A DNA stretch of 44,188 bases. Origin: CAKSQL01 sp045649415. Its GTDB lineage: Bacteria; Bacillota; Clostridia; UBA1381. This document shows positions 25,534 through 32,482 of this stretch, one piece after another (the first letter of the stretch is position 1; each line of letters opens with the position of its first letter). The notes beneath the pieces are model-generated. The model did not search any database, was not told the DNA's origin, and saw nothing but the letters and a program-made list of their open reading frames with translations. The stretch is from NCBI GenBank assembly GCA_045649415.1, contig JAZRPY010000023.1, positions 1 to 44,188 on the forward strand, given 5' to 3'. The position numbers were made by a program, and so were the translations under genes.

Positions 25534-25854
25534 ATGAAAAAAATGGATTTTTGCCTTTTAATATTGATTTTAATTGTTGCAATATTTGTTGGAGTAACCC
25601 TTTTTTCCTCATCTGATGAAGGGAAATATCTGATTATTTCTTCAGGTGGAGAGGAATATAAAAGATTAGAACTTGACAAGGATATGGAAATATCGGTAAA
25701 CGGAAAGAACACTGTTGTTATCAAGGATAGAAAGGTATATGTAAGCTATGCAGACTGTCCTGATAAGCTATGTATAAAACAGGGAGTTATATCGGACGCG
25801 AGTAAAACAATTTGTTGTCTGGCAAATAAAATGGTGGTAAAAATTGAAGAATAA
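25534..25854 (+). CDS. NusG domain II-containing protein, membrane-anchored
   Basis: This 106-residue protein has an N-terminal membrane helix (about 6-25) and a small beta domain like NusG domain II, displayed outside the cell. The signature DCPDKLCIKQGVISDASKTICCLANKMVV (about 74-102) contains the conserved CPDKxCxKQG and CLxNK motifs. The family is widespread in Clostridia and often lies near genes for membrane electron transport or thiamine-type lipoproteins, but its function is not settled. GGTGAT precedes the ATG. birA starts 20 bp downstream, so they probably share a message. Confidence 0.85.
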   Translation: MKKMDFCLLILILIVAIFVGVTLFSSSDEGKYLIISSGGEEYKRLELDKDMEISVNGKNTVVIKDRKVYVSYADCPDKLCIKQGVISDASKTICCLANKMVVKIEE

Positions 25855-25874
25855 GAAGTGTGGGAAGATAATTT

Positions 25875-26654
25875 ATGGTTAGAAAAATATCTGAAAAGCT
25901 TAACACAAAATATATTGGAAGAAACATTTATTATAAGGAAGAAACAGAGTCAACAAACATTGATGCTAAAGAGAATGTTTGTTGTGAAACTGGAAGTGTT
26001 TTTATATCTTCTATGCAAACTAAAGGACGAGGAAGACAGGGAAGATATTGGGAATCGAAAAAAAACGAGGGAATATTTATGAGCATTTTATTAAAGCCTG
26101 ATATATCTCCCGATAAGCTTTCAGCAATCACCTTATTAGCATCACTTTCAATTTGTTCTGTTTTAGAAAAATATCTTAATGACACAAAAATAAAATGGCC
26201 TAACGACATAATTATAAATAACAGAAAAATATCAGGAATTTTATCAGAGGTAGTTTTTGATAATGATAAAGCAAATGTCATAATTGGAATAGGCGTAAAT
26301 GTTAATAATAAGGCTTTTGTGGATGATTTAGCGTTTAAAGCCACATCTTTATTTATAGAAACGAAGAATGAATTTAAAATCGAAAATATCATTGCAGAAA
26401 TTTTAAATAAATTCGAAAGAGAATATGAGAGATTTTTAAATGACGGAATTTCACCATTTATAGAAGAATATAAGAAAAAGTGTATAACAATCAACAAAAA
26501 TGTGAGAATTATTCATCCTTCAGGGGATTTTGATGCTATTGCAATTGATGTTACAGATAAAGGAGAGCTTGTTGTTAAAAAGGATGATGAAAATATAATT
26601 TTAAACTCTTGCGAGATATCGGTAAGAGGAGTTATGAGATATGTTGATAGCTAA
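25875..26654 (+). CDS. birA: Biotin-[acetyl-CoA-carboxylase] ligase, class I (no DNA-binding domain)
   Basis: BirA activates biotin as biotinyl-AMP and attaches it to a lysine of biotin-dependent carboxylases. The 259-residue protein has the ligase core: ETESTNIDAK at about 23-32, the biotinyl-AMP loop GRGRQGRYW at 51-59, KWPNDI at 107-112, RKISGILSE at 117-125, and a C-terminal SH3-like domain from about 210. It lacks the N-terminal helix-turn-helix of regulatory BirA, so it should be an enzyme only. The ribosome site is weak (GGGAAG). Directly downstream lies the KtrB/KtrA relic. Confidence 0.94.
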   Translation: MVRKISEKLNTKYIGRNIYYKEETESTNIDAKENVCCETGSVFISSMQTKGRGRQGRYWESKKNEGIFMSILLKPDISPDKLSAITLLASLSICSVLEKYLNDTKIKWPNDIIINNRKISGILSEVVFDNDKANVIIGIGVNVNNKAFVDDLAFKATSLFIETKNEFKIENIIAEILNKFEREYERFLNDGISPFIEEYKKKCITINKNVRIIHPSGDFDAIAIDVTDKGELVVKKDDENIILNSCEISVRGVMRYVDS

Positions 26655-26662
26655 AGTCATAA

Positions 26663-26923
26663 ATTGAAGCATTCAACAATACAGGCTTTGATATTTTAGG
26701 GAATTTCCAGAGCCTTTCATTCCCGACAAATGCGTCGGAAAAATCGTGAAGGAGATTGATTTAAGAGCAGGATTTAACTTAAATATCGTTGCAGTCGAAA
26801 GTACTGATATGATTATTGATGTTGTTTCTTTTGATTATATTTTTAAAAAGAACGATATTCTGTTTTTATCAGGTGAAAATGAAGCATTTGAGGGATTTTC
26901 AGATTGGACTAATAAATAAAAAG
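26663..26923 (+). pseudogene. Fused relic of a KtrB/TrkH and KtrA/TrkA potassium-uptake pair
   Basis: Two frames carry pieces of two different genes. From 26663 the frame reads IEAFNNTGFDILGNFQSL, which looks like the segment SAFNNAGFDxxGNFxSL of KtrB/TrkH channel subunits, and reaches a stop at 26747. From about 26713, in another frame, it reads FIPDKCVGKIVKEIDLRAGF and continues NLNIVAV to ILFLSGENEAFEGF, ending at a stop near 26918. This matches the C-terminal RCK_C domain of KtrA/TrkA (pattern VGKSLRELDLRxxYGxNVxAI ... GDxLxxxGxxExIxxF). A deletion inside a ktrB-ktrA operon that removed the rest of both genes explains it. There is no start signal for either part. Confidence 0.6.
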
Positions 26924-26954
26924 AAAAACTGACTTTTAGTCAGTTTTTCTTTGT
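26921..26954. terminator. Bidirectional terminator between the Ktr relic and the feo cluster
   Basis: AAGAAAAACTGACT (26921-26934) pairs with AGTCAGTTTTTCTT (26938-26951). The stop codon of the small Feo-associated protein lies inside the stem. Confidence 0.8.
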
Positions 26955-27092
26955 TTTAAGTAAACAGTTATTACATTCCTTTGAATATGGACAACCAATA
27001 CATTTTTTGCCTCTTTTTTTAGCTTTTATTATATAAAAAAGAGCGCTACCGATTAAAATAAGAATTATTAAGATTAAAATTAAATTTTTCAT
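26940..27092 (-). CDS. FeoB-associated Cys-rich membrane protein, 50 aa
   Basis: This small gene encodes an N-terminal membrane helix (about 3-22), a basic stretch KAKKRGKK, and a cysteine cluster C31-x2-C34-x5-C40-x2-C43. That is the layout of the FeoB-associated Cys-rich family (PF12669), which occurs at the end of feo operons in Firmicutes and may accept or pass on ferrous iron. Its ATG overlaps the feoB stop codon (ATGA), so translation is coupled. The stop lies in the terminator hairpin. Family assignment rests on position, size and cysteine pattern together. Confidence 0.85.
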   Translation of the reverse strand: MKNLILILIILILIGSALFYIIKAKKRGKKCIGCPYSKECNNCLLKTKKN

Positions 27093-29068
27093 AATTTTTC
27101 ACTTCTTTTTGTATTATTTTTAAACATCATTTTAAATAGGATAACTAAGAAAATTAAAACAATAATTGACCCTTGGAAAAATCCGTCACCAATTGTTTTT
27201 TCTGTAAACAGAGTTACAATCTGATAAACTAAAAATGCTAATGTATAGCCTATGCCGAATTGAAGCATTATGCCACCAAACAACCATTTTTTGCTTTTTA
27301 GTTCTGCATTCATTGCACCGATTGCTGCAAAACAGGGAGGTGTAAATAAATTAAACATAAGGCACGCCAATGCAGCTGCTTTAGTTAGTCCCAATATTGC
27401 CTGAACTTCAGTGTTGCCACCAACGAGTGTTAATTCGTCAGTATTGATAAAATTAGTTATTCCATAGCATACTGCCAATGTTCCAACAACATTTTCTTTT
27501 GCAATAAAGCCCGAAACAGATGCTGCTGCCATTTGCCACACACCAAAGCCTAATGGAATTAAGAGATAGGAAATTGGTGTTGCAATTGATGCTAAAATGG
27601 ATGTGTGCTCCATTCCTTCATCTAAAAGAGTAAAGTTCCAGTTAAAGTTTTGCATTATATGAACGACGGTGTTGCAAACAAGAATTATAGTTGCAGCTTT
27701 TATAATAAATGACCATCCACGAGAACACATAGAAAGAAATGCTCTTTTTAGAGAGGGAAACTTGTATTCGGGAAGCTCTATAATGAAGAATGATCTTTTT
27801 CTGTTATAGCCTGTAATTTTATTCACAATCAGTGCACCCACAAGAATTAGTGCAATACCAATAAAATACATAAGCGTTCCAACCCAGGATGCGTCCTCGA
27901 AAAATACTCCTGAAAACAATGCAATCACAGGCAACTTTGCACCACATGGCATAAAGGGAGTAAGCATAGCTGTTGCTTTTCTTTCTCTTTCGTCCTTTAT
28001 AGTTCTTGATGCCATAATTCCCGGGATTGAACAACCTGTGCCAATAACAAAGGGAATGACTGACTTTCCTGATAAACCTACCTTTTTAAATATTGGGTCG
28101 AGAACAACAGACACCCTTGCCATATACCCACAATCTTCCAATATTGCAATTAGAAAGTACATTACCATAACAAGTGGTAAAAATCCCACGACTGCTCCAA
28201 CACCACCAATTATTCCGTCAAGTAATATTGACTGAAGCACGGGATGTGTGTTTTGAAAATACAAACCAACCCATTCCCTAAGAGCATCTATCCAACCAAC
28301 AAGGATGTCGGCAACCCAAGGTCCGAAGGAGCTTTGCGAAATGTCAAAAACAATGAACATAATTACTGCGAATATGGGGATTCCAAGCCATTTATTAGTG
28401 AGAAGGGCATCAATTTTATCATCAAAGCTTTTGTCGCTTGAGAAAACTTTTCTTTTTTCAACATCTTTTACTATCTTATTAACAAATTCAAATCTTTTTC
28501 TGTCAGCCTCTTGAACTGATACTTTATTTGTTGGGTCATAAGAATTGTGCTTAAATGGAGCTTTTTGTTCTTTATGTAAATTATCAATAGCATAAGAGAT
28601 AACTGATTTTAAGCCTTCTGAGGAGGTAGAAACAGTTTCTACAACTGTAGAACCAAGCTTGTTCGACAACTTTTCGACATCAATTATAGTTTCTTTTTTC
28701 TCATTTATATCGCTTTTATTAAGTGCAACGACAACAGGAATGCCAAGCTCTAAAATTTGGGTTGTGAAGAATAAGCTCCTGCTTAAGTTTGTTGCATCCA
28801 CAATATTTATAATTATATCGGGAGCTTCATTTTTTATGTAGTCCATAGTTATACTCTCCTCAGATGTGAAGGGGGAGATAGAGTACGCACCTGGTAGGTC
28901 CACAATTAAAATTTCTTCATCTGTATTATGATATATTTTTTTGAGTAGATGCTCCTTTTTTTCAACTGTAACGCCTGCCCAGTTTCCAACCTTTTCATTT
29001 TGACCTGTTAGGGCATTATACATTGTTGTTTTTCCTGAATTTGGATTGCCTGCTAATGCTATTTTCAT
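27089..29068 (-). CDS. feoB: Ferrous iron transport protein FeoB
   Basis: FeoB imports Fe(II) across the membrane under anaerobic or reducing conditions. Of 659 residues, the cytoplasmic G domain is at the N-terminus: G1 GNPNSGKTT at 7-15, G3 DLPGAYS near 58-64, G4 NKSD near 117. A helical linker follows, then about eight membrane segments with two inverted Gate motifs, including IGTGCSIPGIMASRT and MLTPFMPCGAKLPV. The second Gate ends FTPPCFAAIGAMNAE. AAAAGGAG lies 8 bp upstream of the ATG. Upstream lies feoA with an operator between them, and downstream the small Cys-rich protein, so the three form one iron-uptake unit. Confidence 0.97.
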   Translation of the reverse strand: MKIALAGNPNSGKTTMYNALTGQNEKVGNWAGVTVEKKEHLLKKIYHNTDEEILIVDLPGAYSISPFTSEESITMDYIKNEAPDIIINIVDATNLSRSLFFTTQILELGIPVVVALNKSDINEKKETIIDVEKLSNKLGSTVVETVSTSSEGLKSVISYAIDNLHKEQKAPFKHNSYDPTNKVSVQEADRKRFEFVNKIVKDVEKRKVFSSDKSFDDKIDALLTNKWLGIPIFAVIMFIVFDISQSSFGPWVADILVGWIDALREWVGLYFQNTHPVLQSILLDGIIGGVGAVVGFLPLVMVMYFLIAILEDCGYMARVSVVLDPIFKKVGLSGKSVIPFVIGTGCSIPGIMASRTIKDERERKATAMLTPFMPCGAKLPVIALFSGVFFEDASWVGTLMYFIGIALILVGALIVNKITGYNRKRSFFIIELPEYKFPSLKRAFLSMCSRGWSFIIKAATIILVCNTVVHIMQNFNWNFTLLDEGMEHTSILASIATPISYLLIPLGFGVWQMAAASVSGFIAKENVVGTLAVCYGITNFINTDELTLVGGNTEVQAILGLTKAAALACLMFNLFTPPCFAAIGAMNAELKSKKWLFGGIMLQFGIGYTLAFLVYQIVTLFTEKTIGDGFFQGSIIVLIFLVILFKMMFKNNTKRSEKL

Positions 29069-29154
29069 AGTTTTACTCCTTTTAACATATTTATATAATC
29101 GAGTTAGCGATTGCTAACTTGTTTTGGCAAAAAAAGCAGAATTCAATTTCTATC
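29069..29154 (-). promoter_or_regulatory. feoA-feoB gap with second copy of the feo operator
   Basis: The 18-base sequence AGTTAGCGATTGCTAACT (29102-29119) has 7-base arms around GATT and is identical to the copy at the feoA promoter. On the minus strand a weak promoter can be drawn across it: TTAGCA in the palindrome and TATAAA 16 bp downstream. feoB may therefore have its own repressible start. Confidence 0.7.
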
Positions 29155-29367
29155 CTACAGAATAATTGCTTCTGCTAAATGATTGTCAATACTATATCTG
29201 CTATCCTTGATTGAAACTATGCATCCGCCTTTCAAATGAGAAATCACAGTTATTGGCTCACCTGAATAGCATCCCAAAGAAAATAGGAAGGAATTTAACT
29301 CCTCGTCATCTGTTTCAATTCTGGATATAATATATTCTTTTCCTTTAATTGCATTTTTTAATGTCAT
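29155..29367 (-). CDS. feoA: Ferrous iron transport accessory protein FeoA
   Basis: FeoA is a small cytoplasmic SH3-like protein that interacts with FeoB. The 70-residue sequence has the expected five-strand pattern, with LFSLGCYSGEPITVISHLKGGCIVSIKDSRYSIDNHLAEAI-like order; the loop LGCYSGEPITV corresponds to the family LGLxPGxxVxV. AGGAAGGAT lies before the ATG. It is the first gene after a consensus promoter and the iron operator at 29395-29412. The feo cluster and the DtxR-type gene at 11492 are 17 kb apart in this window. Confidence 0.93.
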   Translation of the reverse strand: MTLKNAIKGKEYIISRIETDDEELNSFLFSLGCYSGEPITVISHLKGGCIVSIKDSRYSIDNHLAEAIIL

Positions 29368-29394
29368 TTATATCAATCCTTCCTCTAAGAGTGT

Positions 29395-29447
29395 AGTTAG
29401 CGATTGCTAACTGTAGTTATTATATCAGTATTAAAAAATTATGTCAA
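29395..29447 (-). promoter_or_regulatory. Consensus promoter and iron-type operator of feoA
   Basis: On the minus strand TTGACA (29442-29447) and TATAAT (29419-29424) match consensus exactly with a 17-bp spacer. The palindrome AGTTAGC-GATT-GCTAACT (29395-29412) begins 6 bp after the -10 box, covering the predicted transcription start. A repressor bound there would block RNA polymerase. The arm sequence TTAGC/GCTAA resembles DtxR/IdeR-type boxes (TTAGGTTAG...CTAACCTAA). Confidence 0.8.
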
Positions 29448-29591
29448 GAAACTTATTCTCATATTTTTCATTTTTGTTTATAAATCAATATTGAAAATCC
29501 AGTTATATTTAAATATATAGATATTTTTTACAAATAATGTTAAAAAATAATACCTTGAGTGATAAAATATGTGAAAGACTTTTAATTTTAC
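29448..29591. other. Non-coding gap between the feoA and purC promoters
   Basis: The stretch is very AT-rich. TTGAAA (29491-29496) and TATATA (29514-29519), 17 bp apart, could be an extra plus-strand promoter, but nothing else supports it. No RNA structure or frame was recognised. Confidence 0.3.
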
Positions 29592-29620
29592 TTGATTTTT
29601 GAATTTCTCTGTGCTATAAT
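29592..29620 (+). promoter_or_regulatory. Promoter of purC
   Basis: TTGATT (29592-29597) and TATAAT (29615-29620) are 17 bp apart. The leader of about 38 nt has room only for the ribosome site AGGGGGC. Confidence 0.65.
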
Positions 29621-29663
29621 CAAATAGTAAATTTAAAAGGCAAATCAATAGGGGGCAATAATA

Positions 29664-30347
29664 ATGAAAAAACTATATGAAGGTAAAACAAAGGATGTAT
29701 TTGAGCTTGATAACGGCAATGTAATGCTTAAGTTCAAAGATGATTGCACAGGCAAAGACGGAGTGTTTGACCCAGGTGAGAACACAGTCGGTTTAAAAAT
29801 TGAAGGCATCGGCAAGGCTAATTTAAGAACATCAGTTTATTATTTCAATCTTTTAAAAGAAGCAGGAATTAAAACTCATTTTGTTTCTGCGGATGTTGAA
29901 AATGCAACAATGGAGGTTCTTCCAGGAAAGGTTTTCGGTCACGGACTTGAGGTAATCTGCAGATTGGTTGCAACAGGTAGCTTTATCAGAAGATATGGCG
30001 AATATATTGAGGACGGAACTGTTTTAGAGGGTGGATATGTTGAATGTACCTTCAAAAATGACGAAAAGGGTGATCCGTTGGTAACAAGTGAGGGTCTTGC
30101 AGCTCTTGGAGTTATGAGTGAGGAAATGTTTAAGAGTATGAAGGAACAAACATTGAAAATCACTAAAATTGTTGCTGATGACTTAAAAACAATCGGTCTT
30201 GATTTGTGGGATATCAAGTTTGAATTTGGTTATAACAATGACGAGGTTATTCTTATCGACGAAATTGCATCAGGAAATATGCGAGTTTATAAGGACGGAA
30301 AAATTGTTGAACCTGTTGAGCTTACTAAATTGATTTTGAATAGATAA
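29664..30347 (+). CDS. purC: Phosphoribosylaminoimidazole-succinocarboxamide synthase PurC
   Basis: PurC joins CAIR and aspartate with ATP in purine synthesis. The 227-residue protein begins MKKLYEGKTKDVFE, the ATP-binding strand turn of the family, and contains the signature EVICRLVATGSFIRRYG and the C-terminal LIDEIASGNMRVYKDG. In this protein the second signature is slightly divergent: many PurC have LIDEISPDTCRLWD, whereas here SGNMRVYKDG suggests the short, non-fused clostridial type. AGGGGGC lies 8 bp before the ATG. It is monocistronic, with a terminator following. Confidence 0.95.
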   Translation: MKKLYEGKTKDVFELDNGNVMLKFKDDCTGKDGVFDPGENTVGLKIEGIGKANLRTSVYYFNLLKEAGIKTHFVSADVENATMEVLPGKVFGHGLEVICRLVATGSFIRRYGEYIEDGTVLEGGYVECTFKNDEKGDPLVTSEGLAALGVMSEEMFKSMKEQTLKITKIVADDLKTIGLDLWDIKFEFGYNNDEVILIDEIASGNMRVYKDGKIVEPVELTKLILNR

Positions 30348-30354
30348 ATATTTA

Positions 30355-30386
30355 AAAGATGTGATTTTATGTCACATCTTTTTTTG
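30355..30386 (+). terminator. Terminator of purC
   Basis: AAAGATGTGA (30355-30364) pairs with TCACATCTTT (30372-30381) and is followed by a T-run. Confidence 0.85.
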
Positions 30387-30443
30387 TTGACAAAAATATT
30401 ACATTTAATAAACTATATTGAAAATTATAGCGAAAAATGATAG

Positions 30444-30646
30444 AATAGATTTAATAGCGTTAAATCTATTCAGCTAAATTCGCCTGACGGCGAGCTAAAT
30501 GTGCTGAAGCACGCTAAATTACTTCGTAGCTAAATTGACCTTCGGTCAGCTAAAGGGCGAATTTAATTTAGCTACTCCAAAGGAGTTATTTAGCTATGGA
30601 ACAAAGTGGAATAATTTAGCTTTGCAACTTGTTGCAAAATTTAGCT
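30444..30646 (+). repeat. Hairpin array with AGCTAAAT/ATTTAGCT linkers upstream of the four-helix-bundle gene
   Basis: A perfect 11-bp hairpin (AATAGATTTAA, 30444-30454, with TTAAATCTATT, 30460-30470) opens the element. The linker AGCTAAAT then recurs at 30472, 30493 and 30528, with variants CGCTAAAT at 30512 and AGCTAAAG at 30548. Between copies are hairpins TCGCC-TGAC-GGCGA, GTGC-TGAA-GCAC, TAC-TTC-GTA and TGACC-TTC-GGTCA. From 30566 the linker is inverted: ATTTAGCT at 30566, 30588, 30614 and 30639, with hairpins ACTCC-AAA-GGAGT and TTTGCAA-CTTG-TTGCAAA. Left and right linkers can pair in nested order, and GGCGAATTTA (30556-30565) can also pair with the first linker-hairpin junction. No known RNA family was recognised. 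Confidence 0.85.
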
Positions 30647-30672
30647 TAAAGAAATTGATTGGATGTGAGAAC

Positions 30673-31032
30673 ATGGCAGAAAGCATAATGCTTGATAAAG
30701 CAAAAGATTTTGCAGTTGAAATTATAAATATGTGTAAGAGCATCAAAGAAACCAAAAGAGAAAGTGTTTTAACAAATCAGCTTATGCGTTCAGGAACATC
30801 AATCGGTGCCAATATTCACGAATCAAAATATGCACATGGCACAGCTGATTTTATTTCTAAAATGCAAATCGCTTTAAAAGAATGTTATGAGTCAGAATAT
30901 TGGTTGGAACTTCTTAACAGGACCGGATATATTGATGACAATCAATATAAATCAATAATAAACAATTGCGGACAAATTCGTAGGATGTTGATTTCATCAA
31001 TTAATACAGTTAAAGAGAAATCTCAAAAATGA
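30673..31032 (+). CDS. Four-helix-bundle protein (23S rRNA-intervening-sequence protein family)
   Basis: This 119-residue protein belongs to the S23/IVP four-helix-bundle family (PF05635, TIGR02436). The signature is MRSGTSIGANIHESKYAHGTADFISK-like sequence at about 38-63, followed by QIALKECYESEYWLELL and a last helix GQIRRMLISSI. Members are encoded in intervening sequences of 23S rRNA genes, and also free-standing; the Avd protein of diversity-generating retroelements is a relative. The start is the ATG at 30673, where the family N-terminus begins. The frame is open further upstream into the hairpin array, but that part is low in family resemblance. The ribosome site is weak (GGAT or GAG). 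No reverse transcriptase or rRNA lies nearby. Confidence 0.88.
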   Translation: MAESIMLDKAKDFAVEIINMCKSIKETKRESVLTNQLMRSGTSIGANIHESKYAHGTADFISKMQIALKECYESEYWLELLNRTGYIDDNQYKSIINNCGQIRRMLISSINTVKEKSQK

Positions 31033-31043
31033 GGTGAAATTTA

Positions 31044-31400
31044 ATGAAGAAAAACATTATACGTGTAATTATAGTAATTGTTTGGCTTGTAACAATCATA
31101 CTGTCATTTTATATTGGAATGGTATATCATTGGGCAACAACGACAGAACTTGAAATGTCTAAAGATTATAATGAAATAATAGTAGAAGAGAATGAAGTAG
31201 CGGATTATACTATTTTTATAGAAATTCCGGAAAAGTATGGAGCATTAAAGCAAATTGATGAACCTACAAGAAAAACTATTTCATTATATATGCAAGCGAA
31301 TAATTTAAAATTATCAGTAGGAACGCATAGATTTAATAGAGTAGATGGAACATTAGAAGAATATTTGAACGAAGAATTTAAGTTTGAAACTATTAAATAA
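31044..31400 (+). CDS. Small single-pass membrane protein, weakly MltG-N-terminus-like
   Basis: This 118-residue protein has one N-terminal membrane helix (about 6-27) and an outside domain of about 90 residues. I do not recognise a family with confidence. The end NNLKLSVGTHRFNRVDGTLEEYLNEEF resembles the LysM-like segment NLKFGTFEFKKGMKYGEIIDTLVNEG of MltG in this same window (about 40000), so it may be an MltG-type N-terminal domain without the lytic domain. GAGGTGA lies 6 bp before the ATG, and only 11 bp separate it from the four-helix-bundle gene, so the two are probably co-translated from one message that starts in or before the hairpin array. Confidence 0.65.
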   Translation: MKKNIIRVIIVIVWLVTIILSFYIGMVYHWATTTELEMSKDYNEIIVEENEVADYTIFIEIPEKYGALKQIDEPTRKTISLYMQANNLKLSVGTHRFNRVDGTLEEYLNEEFKFETIK

Positions 31401-31462
31401 ATGCCATCTAAATCGTTCACTGATTCTATAATTAAGGAACAATTTGAAATGAGGGGAAAATT

Positions 31463-32386
31463 ATGAAAGCTTTTAATATTACATTAAATCAAATGTTGGT
31501 TCTTTTCACATTTATGGCAGTTGGTTTTTTCTTCAGCAAAAAAAATCTTGTGCCGAAGGAAGCATCAAAGGTTTTATCTAAGCTTGAAACATATCTTTTA
31601 ATTCCGTGCCTGTCATTCCAGACATTTTATAAAAATTGCTCTTTAGATAATTTTGTTATGACAAGCAAATATTTAATTTATGGTACAGTTATTTTGCTTG
31701 TTTCTTTTTTAATAGCAATCTTAATATCAGGATTTTTCTCAAAGGATGGATATAATAAAAATATATATGCCTATTCATTCACAATTCCAAACCTTGGCTT
31801 TGTGGGAAATGCTTTGGTATTGGGTGTTTTTGGGGAAGAGGTATTATTTAAATATATGATGTTTTATCTTCCTTTTCAAATCTTTATTTTTACATATGGA
31901 GTGCATTCTTTAATTCCAAAGGAAAATGGAAGTAAATTCACTTTTAAAAAGCTTATAAACCCAACTATTATAGCAATTGTAGCTGGTGCACTTTTCGGAA
32001 TTTTTGAGGTTAAATTACCTTCATTTTTAAATAGTGCCATTGCAGGAGCATCTGCGTGTATGTCACCTCTTGCAATGATTATCGCAGGATGCGTTATAGG
32101 AAATTATTCATTGATAAAACTTGCAAGTAATCCTAAAATATATATTGCATCAATTATTCGTCTTGTCTTAATGCCTGTTATATTTGTGTTAGGACTAAAA
32201 GCACTTAAAACAAATCCGGGGATTGTGAGAGCAGCTCTTTGTGCAACTGCATTGCCCTTTGGACTAAATACTATTGTCTTTCCTGAAGCCTATGGCGGAG
32301 ATGCTACATCGGGAGCGAGTCTTGCGTTAATTTCGCATTTGATGTCAGTTATAACATTGCCGATTATTTTCGGACTGCTATTGTAG
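31463..32386 (+). CDS. AEC-family (auxin efflux carrier-like) transporter
   Basis: This integral membrane protein of 307 residues has about ten hydrophobic segments in two repeats of five, the AEC fold. Family landmarks include ETYLLIPCLSFQTFYK near 46-60, SFTIPNLGFVGNALVLGVFGEEVLFKYM near 105-130, and a C-terminal half with ATALPFGLNTIVFPEAYGGDATSGASLALISHLMS. Members export or import small organic acids such as malate; the substrate here is unknown. GAGGGG precedes the ATG. It is not clearly linked to its neighbours. Confidence 0.88.
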   Translation: MKAFNITLNQMLVLFTFMAVGFFFSKKNLVPKEASKVLSKLETYLLIPCLSFQTFYKNCSLDNFVMTSKYLIYGTVILLVSFLIAILISGFFSKDGYNKNIYAYSFTIPNLGFVGNALVLGVFGEEVLFKYMMFYLPFQIFIFTYGVHSLIPKENGSKFTFKKLINPTIIAIVAGALFGIFEVKLPSFLNSAIAGASACMSPLAMIIAGCVIGNYSLIKLASNPKIYIASIIRLVLMPVIFVLGLKALKTNPGIVRAALCATALPFGLNTIVFPEAYGGDATSGASLALISHLMSVITLPIIFGLLL

Positions 32387-32482
32387 TAAAAAAATTGATT
32401 CGTTGTGGCACGAGCATTTATGTGCAAGGATTACAATGAGCTTTATTGGAAAATTTATTAAACGTTGCAGAGGTTATTATAT
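32387..32482 (+). other. Short intergenic stretch before the SLH-M15 gene
   Basis: No terminator for the AEC gene and no convincing promoter were seen. The next gene's ribosome site AGAGG is at 32469-32473. Confidence 0.3.

Noticed and set aside
25858..26082. Plus-strand frame of 74 codons at the birA start
   Set aside because: It overlaps birA in another frame and has no family resemblance; birA motifs are clear.
30472..30646. CRISPR array
   Set aside because: The repeated unit is only 8 bases, changes orientation halfway, and the intervening sequences are self-complementary hairpins of varied length. No cas gene is near.
30444..31032. Diversity-generating retroelement with an Avd-type protein
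   Set aside because: The helix-bundle protein is a relative of Avd, but there is no reverse transcriptase, template repeat or variable repeat in the window.
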